The notes under the pieces were generated by a model. It did not search any database and was not told the DNA's origin. It saw only the letters and a list, made by a program, of their open reading frames with translations. From NCBI RefSeq assembly GCF_918797505.1, contig NC_092796.1:32746098-32810097 (forward strand): a stretch of 64,000 bases of DNA. The letters run 5' to 3'. How positions within the stretch are numbered: position 1 is the stretch's first letter; each line of letters starts with the position of its first letter. Below, one piece after another: positions 43,625-55,471 of this stretch. This DNA comes from Bemisia tabaci. Its lineage: Eukaryota; Arthropoda; Insecta; Hemiptera; Aleyrodidae. Made by a program: the position numbers and the translations under genes.

Positions 43625-43966
43625 GAGTAACAAGTGGGAGAAACGGCGTATCAGCTTTTGGGCGTTGCCAAATTTCCTCTAATTAAGTATTTAGTTATAA
43701 AAAAGGCGATAAAAATATAAAATAGGTTTTCAATGACTTTTATAAAACGCAAAATAAAATTGTACGGTAAATTTTCCGAAAGACTTTAGAAAAAAGTTTA
43801 ACTTTGAATTGAGGGAGCTTTCTCGCGCAAGTTGTGAAGAAATTAAAATTTTAAAATTTAATGTCTTCAAAAAAAAGCTCTCAAATTTTCCAGAGAATTT
43901 GTGTTTTATGCCGAAGAATTAGGCAACGCTCGTGTTATCATACGACGTTTTCCCTTAGCACGGTAG
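43625..43966. repeat. Family A element, copy 9, enlarged
   Basis: Left arm GGGAGAAACGGCGTATCAGC then TTTTGGGCGTTGCCAAATTTC. Right arm TTAGGCAACGCTCGTGTTAT then CATACGACGTTTTCCCTTAG. The left CTGCCGTG tip is gone and about 80 bp are extra in the middle. Confidence 0.65.
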
Positions 43967-44489
43967 CGAAGGATTTTATGCAAAAACCACATCATAACTT
44001 CCCGTTTCTAAATTGGTTGTCTTCATACTGCCACTCCATGAATTCCGTTGTACACAAAGGGAATGTCAGATTTTCATGTTTTGGCCTCAAAAAAATCATG
44101 ACATTCCAGGAAATCAAATCAAGAAAAGTTTTACTTTTGACGCAAAGACCCATTTTGACGTCGTTTCATTTTAATATGGAACTCGGCCTTTGTCTTCACA
44201 GGGTTATGCGGTCTGCAACACTGAGGCATTGAGATTGGCCTTATTATCAAAACTTTTTCCGAAACTCAGACAAATCCAGTTGATTCAAGCATAAATGACA
44301 TGCTCGATACTTGGACAAGAATTCGTACGATACACCTAGAGCGTCCACGCAGTAGCGGATCGGCCAGAGTCGAAGGTATAGAGTTCGCCTTCAATTTTGG
44401 ATGCAGGCAAAAAAACCATCCTCAGAGTTAAAATAGTTGCGTGCTCGAAATCGTTTCATTTTTGAAGACTGCGTTGACATGCTTTAACG

Positions 44490-44740
44490 TATCGTTATCA
44501 TTGTAGGTGTATTGCTTGTTCGTTTTCAATACAGGTTGCTACACTTAGAAAACCATCAAGTTTACGATGTTGTAAATGTCTAGTCATACGCACTCTACTT
44601 TTCGAGCAGAAAACTCTTACAGTTTTGTTACTCCTTGAAAACTTTCCGTGATTTTTCCTTTTAGCGTCGAGAGTGTACCGTGAAATTTTCAAGTGATTAA
44701 GTGAGATGAGTCTACACTGGAAGTGAGCGGTCATCTAGAT
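44490..44740. repeat. Diverged family G relative
   Basis: TTACTCCTTGAAAACTTTCC then GTGATTTTTCCTTTTAGCG resembles the family G core AACTTCCTTGATTTTTCTTC. The outer arms AGGTTGCTACACTTAG and TACACTGGAAG are only loosely inverted. Confidence 0.35.
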
Positions 44741-45433
44741 ATCTAACAAATTTTGCTAAATTACTGGTTTCACTTTGAGGTTTTGGCAAAAAAGTGATGA
44801 AGAAAACCCAGAAGTACACTTCAGCTGTCTCCACCCGTAAACGATTTTGTGAACCCCAAAATTGAGCTAGAGTCAGAGTAAGTACAGGTATCCCAAAGGA
44901 AGGTATTGTATTGGATTATTCAAATTAATGGGTTGGTATAGGTAATTTTCGCGGTCGGGAACTTGGCTTTAATTCGGGGTTTACATAAAAAATCTGTAGT
45001 GAATTAACATATGAGATGTGCCTCTCACGTTGATCTGTTTTTTGCCTACAATATAAACTGAACCCAGTATTTTAGCATAGTGTTCGACGTCTTAATGTTT
45101 TCGTAGCCCTGTTTATGGTATGAGTTGTTGAAATACTGATATTTTTTGAGTCATGATTTTTCAGAATTCAGCCTTGCATCATCGAGAATTCAAAGGCGGA
45201 AGTGACGACGGCACAGAATGGATGAATAAAACCAAGGCCTTTCCGAAGGAATGCGATGTCTCACTGGAAGCAATCTGATAAAACCGGATTAACTGTTTGT
45301 CATAAAGCTTGATAGTGATGCGTCTCGTTTTTTTTACTCCGAAGTGGAATGGATGTAATCACTCATTACTGCCTTGACACCGTCATTTGCCACCAAAATT
45401 AAAAAGGAACAAAAGAGAAAGAAAAGTGATGAT

Positions 45434-45664
45434 GAAGGCTAAGGCGCATACGTGTAGTTTTTGCTGTTTCGAGGAGTACGTGTTTGAATTTTCGAAATTA
45501 CATGTATCCTTATGGTGGAAAGAAAGTTCAAACTCACTTTTTGATGCTTAAAAATTGGAATTGTGGAGCGAATTTTTCACAGAATATGCAAAGAGACTAG
45601 TTTTACCTGACATCATTAATATCTCAATTTTTTCAAAAATTGCACTTTTATGCGCCTTGCCCTT
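45434..45664. repeat. Inverted-repeat element, family S, copy 2
   Basis: AAGGCTAAGGCGCATACGTG then TAGTTTTTGCTGTTTCG, with GTTTGAATTTTCGAAATTAC, and CACTTTTATGCGCCTTGCCC at the right. Parallel to 43065-43296. Confidence 0.75.
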
Positions 45665-46059
45665 CAAGCCCCTCGATGTATTTCCGAGTGGTGCCCTGGC
45701 CACGTTGCGTATTTAAATTTTTATGGTAAAAATTTTATGTACCGAAAAAAAGTGACTAACGATGAAAATTTTGGATACGTGCGCCTATTGAAATTTTTTT
45801 AAAAAAATATAAAAATTAGAATCTCAATGAAAGAATATAAAAGTTCGAGAGGAAGAACGGCAGGAGAAGGAAAATAATCGCAAAGCGCAATGCCACCTTC
45901 GCAAAAGTCAGTTGGAATAGGGCTAAAAAAGATCAAAGACTCCAAAATGCATGACTGTTTGATAAAAGTTTCGAATCCACCAAAACCAAGCATGCGTTGC
46001 AATGATAAGCTCGAGAAACCCATGGAATTGAGGAATCTATGCTGCGGGGCTGGATTTGA

Positions 46060-46245
46060 CAGAAAAAGCAATAGGTAAATTGAAAAGACGAAGAGAAAAT
46101 GGTGGAAGCGGGCCGTATAGCAATGGGCAAAGGAAGTGATTAGGTAACTAACTAAAATAAGGCATTCCACCAGAGACCATGTATCCCTATCTCTTTCTCC
46201 CTTACAACACAACAACCACCCGTTTCACCGGAGGGATGCGACCAT
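46060..46245. repeat. Family F relative
   Basis: AAAATGGTGGAAGCGGGCCG, CATTCCACCAGAGACCATGT and AACCACCCGTTTCACCGGAG resemble the inner parts of F elements. End motifs are lacking. The minus-strand open frame 45799-46215 overlaps this and is not supported as a gene. Confidence 0.45.
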
Positions 46246-46492
46246 ATCGATCTTGGGAGCTGCTTTTGCCTACACATTCGATTGAAGGCGAATCATGTCG
46301 AATCATATCGTTCCACGCTGCACAGTGGAACGATACTTTGGTAGAGGTTGGAAATGAAACTGTTTGACTGCAAATTCAATGTGTATTTCGTCACATTAAT
46401 AGTTTTAAAAAATACTTTTTGAGGAAAATTTTACAAGATAATCAAAGGAGCTACTATTAAACTTCTACGTCCCTATTAACAAAGATATACCA

Positions 46493-46740
46493 ATGGCTAT
46501 AAAGTGAGCCACGCATTTCCGTTTGGGACGTTGTGGACTACCCGTTACACTTCATTTTTTCTTCGGAAAACTAGCCAACGTAATTTCTTGAAAATTTCCT
46601 TGATTTTTCTTCTCTATTGACAGAATATGTTGTACATTCAAGCTTTAAAGTTGGCTTATTTCTCCTCGAAAAAATAAAATAGGTGCGGGAATTTTGAGAC
46701 ATCGCGATGGAGATACACGGTTCCGCACTTTGGCCATCAA
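46493..46740. repeat. Family G element, copy 3
   Basis: ATGGCTATAAAGTGAGCCAC then GCATTTCCGTTTGGGACG on the left and GAGATACACGGTTCCGCACT then TTGGCCAT on the right. Core GAAAATTTCCTTGATTTTTC, AATAAAATAGGTGCGGGAAT. Confidence 0.8.
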
Positions 46741-46849
46741 TGTTTGTATTTTTGTCGAGCTCTTTTACTGACTCGCACTACTGTGCGCCGTATATAGTCG
46801 CTTCCCTGACGTAAGACGTAGGTAACTCAATTTCTACGTGAGCCCTGTT

Positions 46850-47102
46850 CTACCATGCTGAGGAAAAACGCCGTATGAAGATACGAGAGTTACCAAATTT
46901 CTTACGATAAAATATTTATTTTTAAGGGAATTTATGAATATTTTTCTTTGAAATTTGCGAGATCTGTGGGTGAAATTGTGAACAAAATTATCGGAAAAAT
47001 CGGAAGAAAAATGTTCATAAGTTTTCTCAAAAGTGCGTGTTTCATCGAAAGAAATTTGGCAACGTCTGAAGGTTCATACGGCGTTTTTCCTTAGCACGGC
47101 AG
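46850..47102. mobile_element. Family A element, copy 10
   Basis: CTACCATGCTGAGGAAAAAC then GCCGTATGAAG on the left and GGTTCATACGGCGTTTTTCC then TTAGCACGGCAG on the right. TGTT at 46846-46849 and 47103-47106 is a perfect 4-bp target duplication. Arms of about 60 bp. Confidence 0.9.
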
Positions 47103-47254
47103 TGTTGTACTCATAATTCCATGCTTTCCACGGCTCAAGTGGAAATGTAGATACACCATTTCGTCAGAGAAGCGACGAATTATCGAAGCAGGTGAGGCTG
47201 CAAAACATGCAGCTTGGTTCGTGACGCTGAATACATCCTATCATACAATTTATT

Positions 47255-47445
47255 TACGTTAAATTAAAAAAAAATACACAACGTCATTTCTTAAAAACTG
47301 CATTGAATTTCCTTCCCTTTCTATAGAATATCCTGTGAAAATTTCAAGCAAAAATGCTTGATCGCTCTTTTTTGATTAATTGAAGCGGAAATTTTGGAAA
47401 ACCGCAAGCCAAACACGCATGTTTGCAGTTTCATCGTCAAAATGT
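47255..47445. repeat. Family G fragment
   Basis: CGTCATTTCTTAAAAACTGC then ATTGAATTTCCTTCCC, TAGAATATCCTGTGAAAATT and TGAAGCGGAAATTTTGGAAA follow the family G core. The arms are decayed. Confidence 0.5.
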
Positions 47446-47599
47446 GTTTCGCGGGTTTTTTGGACTAGTTACTAAACATTCAAACGCGTGTAACTTACAA
47501 TGAAAAGTTACGCGTAACGATGCAATGTTACGTGACGCATCGATCCGGCTGATAAGAAACCAAACAAGCGCCTTGAGAGGCATTGAAGGTAATTTGAAC

Positions 47600-48110
47600 T
47601 CTGAAAGATGAAAATCAAATCATTAAAATCAAAGCTCATTTGATATAAAAAATAGATAATTGTGAAGCGGCCTCAATTATAAAAAGGTGTGACGGTGTTA
47701 ATAGAGCACTGTTTTTTGTTGACAAGCGTTCAAAAGTTTCTCTGCGTTCTATTGCGTGTTGTGCTATCGCTCTGAAACCGAAATCGACCTTTTTACACTA
47801 TAAAATTTGCTGTCTATTCAACGTGATTACGTGTTCGGAACATTTCTGTAAATAGAAATAAAGGATTTCCGCGTTGATTTCGTGGTTTTCTTGCGGATCC
47901 GAGCTGCCTCCAGATCCACCAACTTCTTACCCAGTGGGCATCTTATAAGATGAGATTACCTCCCACCCAGCCATCATTACTCTTTGGCTTACATCAAAGG
48001 TTGCTCGCTGTCACTGCTCGAAACCATTTCATAGACTCGGAGATTAAAACCTAGAAAACTTTCTAAAGGCTGGAAAACCAACACCTATACGATCAAAGCA
48101 AGGTACGCGT
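47600..48110 (+). repeat. LTR-like dispersed repeat, family T, copy 1
   Basis: Matches 53235-53745 in the same orientation. A TATA-like TTATAAAAAGG is followed by TGTTGTGCTATCGCTCTGAA, AATAAAGG (about 47865), then AGATGAGATTACCTCCCA and a GATCAAAGCAAG block. TATA box then AATAAA within about 500 bp resembles a solo LTR. Exact ends, TG/CA termini and target duplication were not found. Confidence 0.5.
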
Positions 48111-48473
48111 GCCATGATCATCCAATTTAAACCGTGTATTAGTTGAAATACTTCTCACAATTACGCTCATTTAGTATCATTAAGCCCACATCAGAGATCA
48201 AAGTAGAATCCTTAAAGTCGTGTCACGTGGAGTAACTTTGAGAGCTCTAAGATCGTCTGATTCGGGGACTTTAAAAGCGACCCAATCAGGAAAATTTGCA
48301 TGAAAAATTGTATTGTTTCTTTTGAAAGTGTTCTCAGTAATTTCATTTTTATTCTTTTTTTAAATTTAAGACGAGAATACCTAATATAAATAGAAATATA
48401 TAATGCCGAGGAAATATATTACGTGCATTGATAAATTAAGAATTTTCCCTCGCTCAGCTTACTTATCGCGGCG

Positions 48474-48722
48474 ATGGCCGAAAATGCGAAACCACGTATC
48501 TCCATTGAGATTCTCTCTAAATTTCCGCTCCTAAGTATTTTTATTTTTTGAGAAGAAATGAGTCTGTTACCTATGTAGCTTGAAATTTCTACGAAATATT
48601 CTGCTGATAGAGAAGAAAAATCCGAAAGTTTTCAAGAAATTAAGTTGACTACATTTCCAATGAAAAAATAAATAATGTTGCAACGTCGCAAGTGGAGATA
48701 CGTGGTTTCGCAGTTTGGCCAT
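48474..48722. repeat. Family G element, copy 4
   Basis: ATGGCCGAAAATGCGAAACC then ACGTATCTCC on the left and GGAGATACGTGGTTTCGCAG then TTTGGCCAT on the right. This copy is oriented opposite to those at 31803 and 46493, judging by the core (TTGAAATTTCTACGAAATAT). Confidence 0.85.
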
Positions 48723-48984
48723 CTGATTGTTTCCAGTACTGGACGTTAGACTCGATGTACTTACCTACCTCACAAGTAAAAAAAAAAAGTTGGGGGCGTT
48801 AGAAATCAATTTTCAGTCTCACCATACCGACTGAAAAGTTTTCCAGCTGTGAGGTGCCATGTGATTTTTCTTTTTTCTTTTTTTAAACTGGTTTTCCTCG
48901 AAATTGCGAAGACGTCACTTAACATGTTCGTGCATTTAATACTGAAATCCACTGTCTTGAAATCCAGAACTTCGGTAACAGAAG

Positions 48985-49235
48985 CTTGTTTGATTTTTCA
49001 GGAGGTGCTGTTGTATCGAGTTTTTTTGCATTCTCCGAGGATTTTCCGGAGATGTTCCACCCTATTGTAGTCTCAATCTCGAGACTATAACTCAAAGCTG
49101 ACTAGATTTGCCAAAACTCAATAATTTCAAGGCCGTCCAAGCAGTATCTTTTCCGGAAGTGAACTCTAGGAGAGTACCTAGGTATGCTAGTATTGTAGAC
49201 GTACTAAACTTAACGAAAATTTAAAAGCATAATAC
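48985..49235 (-). repeat. Family K head, copy 1
   Basis: Shares with 56175-56425 the blocks GAGATGTTCCACC, TCTCAATCTCGAGACT, GAAGTGAACTCTAG and GGTATGCTAGTATTGTAGA. On the minus strand both heads can be read as LEFTSG(E/K)DT(S/A)WT, but this copy has in-frame stops shortly after. No known domain recognised. Confidence 0.7.
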
Positions 49236-49239
49236 CACT

Positions 49240-49850
49240 CATCAGCACCAATTCATCAAATTGTTTAATTATTCTTTGTCCTGACGAAATTTTTGAGTTC
49301 AAAATGTTTTATTTGTTTATGCTCTACATTCTGACCCATCTTTGGGATGGTACCTTAGATAGTTTCTTGCCTAGATAAGTATCTGAGAGAATATCATAAG
49401 ACGTGTACGTAAGTACCTACCTACAAGCTTATCAATGTATTGAATTCTCCTTCGTCACAACGAATTATTAGGATTTAAAATGTTTTATTTGCTTATGCTC
49501 TACATTCTGACCCATCTTTGGGATGGTACCTTAGATAGTTTCTTGCCTAGATAAGTATCTGAGAGCATATCATGAGACTTGTACCTAAGTACAAGCTTAG
49601 GTATCAATTTATTGGATTTTCCTGCATCGCAACGAATTATTTGGATTTAAAATGTTTTATTTACTCATGTTTTGGCTACTGTCCCACCTGTGAATTTGAG
49701 ATTTATTTTTAAATTATACGTAGATAATTTCTTCAAAAGTGATCATTGAAAAAAAAATATTCTTCGTGACTACGGGGAATTTAGTTTCAAGATGTTTTAT
49801 TTTCTTATGTTTTGATTTTGTGCCATTTTTGGAGAGCATGAAACTTGAAA
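49240..49850 (-). repeat. Family K tandem array, copy 1 (four units)
   Basis: Units of about 140-176 bp, the first two nearly identical. Each contains AAAATGTTTTATTTGCTTAT-like sequence (ATG at 49304, 49480, 49652 and 49792). On the minus strand the same stretch reads IPKMGQNVEHKQIKHFKS, aligning with NPQVGHNPKHQIVKH of copy 2. Units 3 and 4 are more decayed. Confidence 0.75.
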
Positions 49851-50519
49851 ATTGAAACTTGAAACTTTTTATTTCCTCTCGCAAAATAGTCTGACTTTAC
49901 ACTTCCATTCATATTTGATTTCGATGATGGGTTAAAAACTGTTGGTTTAAGAATGATGGAAGAATTGGGGTTTTCGGTACCTGGAGATTCCAAAACCCTC
50001 GGTGATAGATTTCGCAGAAAATCAATGTCAAACCTTCAAGCAAAATTTAAATATGTAGCCCAAGTTGCCTGTCCACAGAAAATTTAAACCTCATTTTGTC
50101 TTTTTCCTTTTTCTCTGATAAAGCTGTATTTTGAAAATTGCTTCAACTAAAATAAAAAAAATCAGTTTGACGAGGAATACCAACAGTGATGAAGATTCAG
50201 TCAGTTCAAATGTAATATGATCCTTTCTTTCACTTAACTTTAACTTATGTTTTTGTGGCCTTCAAATTCTTTAAATTAGAATAAAATGTGTACTTTTTCA
50301 TACCTATGTTTTATTTTAATTTCATGAATGCTAACTTGTCAGAAACGGACTGTAATCTGACCTGCAAAACACCTATTGGACTATTTTTCAGTAAGCCTAC
50401 AAATAATGCACGTATGAAAAGATATTCAATAATATTTCAAAAGGCTTCTTTGTCTGCAATATAAAAATGTTTCACTTCAAAAATTGAATCACGTTATCAA
50501 AATAACTAAGACAAGAAAA

Positions 50520-50770
50520 GTAGATAACTACAATTAACTCGAATTTCGCGATACGATGCGACAATCTACCGCTACGCGTCCGCTTTGCTACTTGAAGCGG
50601 CTCGCTCCAGTGAAAACGCCTTCAATTGAATCGAGCCGCAACCAGCTCATCCTAGGAGTACGAATAGTTATCTCGCGGATGTCGGACCCAAGACCCAACA
50701 TACGGTGTTTCGGACGTGCGGTGCAACTACGATTTCGTTAAACTTCAGTCCGCCGCGCTGTATTAACGTG
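50520..50770. other. GC-rich patch with a short open frame
   Basis: CpG-rich compared with its neighbours, with a 61-codon open frame at 50556-50741 that I cannot assign. It may be an unrecognised exon, a repeat piece or chance. No splice sites stand out. Confidence 0.25.
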
Positions 50771-51478
50771 AAACGCCTCAAAAATCCTTGCTTTATCAAA
50801 TTTTTTCTAATGTAATACGAATTTTCTATGGAACTGTAAAATTGTTTTCCTCGACATTTTCAGGGACATTATATTACACTGCGAATTTCTGATTTTCGAA
50901 CAGAATGGAGCACTAATAAGTAAAAGGGAAAAAACAAAAGATGAGATTACAGAGTTAAATTAGAGATCATGTCGTAAAATTAATGAATTATTTCTTGACA
51001 TTATCTAATGAGTGACCAGTGAAAAAATGATGTTAAGTCGATTATTTCCTTGAAATTGACAAAAATGTGTTTTTTTTCACGTTGAGTACACGCAAAGGCT
51101 CTAGTATAACTTTGTAAATCACGTACATCTTATTTAAGAGATGATTTCCAAATTTTCCGTTGTGTGATATGTTGTTTTTTCCAAAAATTTGAGGAGAAGA
51201 CGCATTTCGTAGGGCTTTTACTTTAACTTTCGCGGAAAAAACAATTAAAAAGTATTATTAAAATTTCACATAATATTTACTTCATTTAAATAATTTTTTT
51301 ACTTACTACAAATTGTTTCAGTGAAACAATTTTTCTTTGATTTAATAAATTGAATTTAAATTAAAACACTGCAACAGAGATACGTGGTTTGGTAGTTTCC
51401 CCGTCGATATGCAGTAACTTAAAGACTCGCTGAGTTAGGGTTCCCGCTGATCATAGGCAGATCTAAGGGAAGGGCGCA

Positions 51479-51714
51479 CTACCGTACTAAGGGAGAACGC
51501 CGTATGAGCCTTCAAACGTTGCCATATCTCCTTCAACAAAAAGGAAATTTACTAGGGATATTGTAAATATTTTTCTTTAATTTTTTAATCAATTTTATTC
51601 GCAATTTAATCTAAAATATCTGAAAATTTCAAGGAGAAATATGCATAACTTTCTTTTAAAAATTCATTTTTTATCTAGGGAAATTTGGCGACTCTCGAAT
51701 GTTCATACGGCAGC
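51479..51714. repeat. Family A element, copy 11, right tip lost
   Basis: CTACCGTACTAAGGGAGAAC then GCCGTATGAGCCTTCAAACG on the left. The right arm stops after AATGTTCATACGGCAG, missing the CGTTCTTCCTTAGCACGG part. Confidence 0.75.
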
Positions 51715-51757
51715 GTCAGCGTGTTCATAGTCCTCTGTTCGTTCGAAAAACGGGAAC

Positions 51758-52047
51758 AAGATAGACAAACCAAGGGACAAAGAGGACATGCAAAGGAAAA
51801 ATGGAGCGATTCTATTGATTGAAATGAGTGGTTGTCGTATCAAACTTTTGAAAAACAAAAATCAGTTCGGACTAATTGTGTAAGGTCGCCTCTGTGTCAC
51901 AAGAGTGAGACTCGTGCACTGCACTTACATATCAGCCAATCTATTACTTACCTCCTTTAATTGTCCATTGCAACCACCCGTTTTAACCAATAGGATCGCT
52001 CTACTTTCTCTTTGTTTTCTTTGTCTATCAATTTCAATTATCAGCCC
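51758..52047. repeat. Family F element, copy with internal insertion
   Basis: AAGATAGACAAACCAAGGGA then CAAAGAGGAC, AGCGATTCTATTGATTG on the left; CCAATAGGATCGCTCTACTT and TTTGTCTATCAATTTCAATT then ATCAGCC on the right. About 100 bp in the middle are foreign to the family. Confidence 0.6.
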
Positions 52048-52949
52048 GTAGGAAAGATGGTGAAAAAGCACCAATTTCTTGGCTCATGGACCTCCTCCCC
52101 CCCCCCCCACCCAATAAGTGGCAGTGTGCAACGTAAATATTCAAATAAAGTGCGTGAATATATGCCGATTTTTCTCAATCAATTAATTGAGTTTCACCCA
52201 CCAGAAGGATAGGCCTAATGCGCGATACAAAGAAATACTTGGCTTGATTTCAATTTTTTTGTAGTAAGTGGGAGCGCCTGCAATTAGTGGACAAGCAACA
52301 TACAAAGCACCTCGACGCCGCGTCGTATGCCTAGCAGGAATTTCATCATGCAATGGCACTTTATTGTAACCTGTGCCTTTTAGGCCCGGAAGCCTCGAGA
52401 CCTTGCGCAATCAATTCTACGTAAATTAATGACAATCGTCAGATCTTTTCCAAAATTTTACAATTTTTGCTTATCTTCAGAGGATTTTAAGTCACTTAGG
52501 TAATTGATGCATTTTTCTTCCTTCTAGAAAATTAAGTGAGAACTTCGAAGCGCGCGCAAATGAAATTTTCACTTTACTGAGATCACGGTTCGGTGTAGCC
52601 ATAGCTTACTTTTAACTTATCTTTGAAACAAAAAATAATGTAATTGAAAAAAGTTGAAATGTTTACTCGTCGATCGAAATGGCCAAATTTCTCCAATTTT
52701 ACTTCCGTGTATGCGCGTCTTGGTATAACATTTTCAATTTCTCGATTTCAAAAATGGAAAACTCATGAAATCCGAAGTTTTCCTACTCTCATGATTCGTA
52801 CTTTTTTGTCTAATATGGTAACGTAACATGATTCATCTTCAACTCTCAAGTTAAAACCTTCATCGAAAAATAGCGCGCGACGACGCAATATGTTAGGAAA
52901 CGCACATTGCATGATGAGAACTTGATAAGCACCGATGTGCAGAAACATA

Positions 52950-53201
52950 CTTCCCTGCTAAGGAAAAACGCCGCATGAGCCTTTAGACGTTGCCAGATTT
53001 ACTTCACTAAAAACCGAGTTTTCTTGGAAAATTGCGAATATTTTTCTTCAAATTTTTCAGATAATTTTGTTCGCAATTTAATCTAAAATCTCGGAAAATT
53101 TCAAAGAGAAATGTGAATAACTTTCCTCAAAAATACATGTTTTATTTAAGGAATTTGGCAACTCTCGATTGTTCATACGGCGTTCTTCCTCAGCACGGCA
53201 G
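52950..53201. mobile_element. Family A element, copy 12
   Basis: CTTCCCTGCTAAGGAAAAAC then GCCGCATGAGCC on the left and TGTTCATACGGCGTTCTTCC then TCAGCACGGCAG on the right. Flanks CATA and CACA agree at three of four bases. Confidence 0.85.
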
Positions 53202-53234
53202 CACAGAGGTTTGCGTATTTGAGCCCTGTGGATG

Positions 53235-53745
53235 TAAGTAATCAAGACAGTTAAATCGGAACTCATTTGATGCGAAGGCGAGATTACCTATTGTGATACG
53301 GCGTCACCTATAAGTAGGGTTGACGCTGTCGGTTAGGCATTACTTTTATCAACTACTGTTGTTCGAAAGTGTTTCCGTGCTCTTTGACGTGCTATCGCTC
53401 TCAAACCAAAATCGAAGTTTTTGTAGTTAGAGTTTCGTATTCTTTTTGACGTGGTCAGAACTTTCTTGTGAAAAGAACTGAAGCTGATTTGTACGTTAAC
53501 TTAGCGGTTATCTTGCAGGTATCCGGCCTGCCCTACAGCCATCAATTTCTCACCAGGAGGGAATCTTACGATGAGATTACCTCCCAGCCAGTCATTATAT
53601 TCCTCTGCTAACAACGAAGATCTCCTTACTTGGGTTTTGGGTCTTTTAGGTGTGTCAAATGAACTTTGAGCTTTCAAGCCTGAGACGCATTTAAATAAGG
53701 ACTAGAAAATCAACGTCTAAGATCAAAGCAAGCAGGTAATGCCAT
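53235..53745 (+). repeat. LTR-like dispersed repeat, family T, copy 2
   Basis: Parallel to 47600-48110: ATAAGTAGGGTTGACGCTG, GACGTGCTATCGCTCTCAAA, ACGATGAGATTACCTCCCAG then CCAGTCATTA, and GATCAAAGCAAGCAGG. The AATAAA of copy 1 is not preserved. Confidence 0.5.
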
Positions 53746-53776
53746 TATGTAACTCACAATCAGTCATACATATATT

Positions 53777-54029
53777 CTGTCGTGCTAAGGAAAAACGCCG
53801 TATGAACATTCGAGAGTTGCCGAATTTCCTCCGGTAAAATGTTCATTTTGGAAGAAAGTTATGCATATTTTTCCTTGAAAATTTTGGGTGTATTAGATTA
53901 TAGTGTGAACAATATTGTCCGGGAAATTAGAAGAAAAATATTCTCAACTTCCACAGTAAATTTGTACTTTATCAGAGGAAATTTGGCAACGCCTGAAGGT
54001 TCATACGGCGTTCTTCCTTAGCACGGCAG
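53777..54029. mobile_element. Family A element, copy 13, reference copy
   Basis: CTGTCGTGCTAAGGAAAAAC then GCCGTATGAACATTCGAGAG, and GGTTCATACGGCGTTCTTCC then TTAGCACGGCAG. TATT at 53773-53776 and 54030-54033 is a perfect 4-bp target duplication. 253 bp with arms of about 60 bp. The best preserved member and the best consensus seed. Confidence 0.92.
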
Positions 54030-54184
54030 TATTGAAATCAATTAATTGTACAATTTTTTTACTATCCCATCGTGAAATCTATAATTTTTGATAATTTTGA
54101 ATATTGCAGAAATTAGTAGTCTCTTAGGACTCCTAAATGCATGCGAGACTTTATTGCATCATTTTAAAATACTTTACATATATG

Positions 54185-54410
54185 AATTGCCAAAGTGCGG
54201 AACCAAGTAGCATCATTGCAATTTTTCAAAATGTTGGCTCCTTCATATTTGCGAAGCCAAATTTATAATTTGAGAATCATACGGAATATCCTGCTATCAT
54301 AGAAAAGAAATATTAAGGGACTTTTCAAGGAATTACTTTGACTAGTTTTCCAGGCGAAAAAAAGCATTACAGAACGCTAACGGAGATGCGTGGTGCCGCA
54401 CTTTGTCCAT
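54185..54410. repeat. Family G element, copy 5
   Basis: ATTGCCAAAGTGCGGAACCA on the left and GGAGATGCGTGGTGCCGCAC then TTTGTCCAT on the right. Core GGAATATCCTGCTATCATAG, same orientation as the copy at 48474. Confidence 0.75.
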
Positions 54411-55360
54411 CGATTTGTTTAAGTAGCTATGTCTTTTTTTTATTTTTTATTATTTTTTTTTCAAAAAGTGGAGATATATAATTAAAAGGAAGTATAATAT
54501 GACGTGAAATGAAAGAGTCAGGAAATGAGAGACAGTAGAGCTTAATTACTTTGCAACTGCAGAGTTGCCTTGGACTATGTATTCGCTGACGAAGACCGTT
54601 TGCAAACTGTCTTTCAAAATTTGTTATGAATTTCGTTTGTGATTCGACAAAATTTCCTATAATATTTGTTTTAAAATATGCACCCTTCAATAACTATGTC
54701 GCTGGGAATTGGCAAGCGTCGGCAAAGAGCAATCTATTTGTGGTGAATAGAGAAATACAAAAATTCAGATTTAAAACAATAAATAAGGAGCACTGATCGT
54801 TATACTTGAATTTGAAACAGACGCCCTTTTATTCTTCAAGACATGGTGACACTCGCACGTGCGACCTTAGTTGACCGTAGTTAGTGATATGTGACCTTAG
54901 TTGGGTTAGGTTTGAATAGGCAACTAAACTAACTGCGTGGCAAGCGGAGTGTATCGCGGGAAATTGAAGGCGCTCAAAGCCGAGATCGTGCTTTTAAAGT
55001 TCTTTACCGCTGAGCCCTGACCATTCTGATGTGAATTATTGCAATTTGACGAGTTAACAACGTTGCCGCTTACAAATTTCCGGCGATTGCTATAGCTTCG
55101 ACATCGACATAATACTACATAAAGAAATAGGTTGTCAATGTGTCAACTTGAAACTGTTTCAATACAATTACGCCGTGCCCTAACTCTCACCCCTTCAAGT
55201 TTAGTCCACCACCTTTCACTGAAATGTGTGTATTGCTGTACATATTAATCAATCCGCTTCATTTTCCTAAAAATTTGATCAATTTCAAAATTATGAACAT
55301 CCTTCCCGTGCTTCACTCCCTTTTTCTCTCATTCCGCTGTGCCATGTGCCTACCTACCTA

Positions 55361-55402
55361 GCGGGCTGACTATTAAAATTGCTCGACAAAACGATGATGG
55401 AA
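55361..55402. repeat. Family F left-end fragment
   Basis: GCGGGCTGACTATTAAAATT then GCTCGACAAAACGATG matches the F left terminus (GGCTGATTATTGAAATTGAT). Similarity stops there. Confidence 0.5.
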
Positions 55403-55471
55403 GAATTAAAAATTAAGAACTGAACCAGCTCATTGGGTGCTTATTACTCGAAATTTCCTACCAGTAAACCC

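Noticed and set aside
45799..46215. 138-codon minus-strand frame rich in hydrophobic residues
   Set aside because: It overlaps a family F relative and has low-complexity T-rich codons. No recognisable protein.
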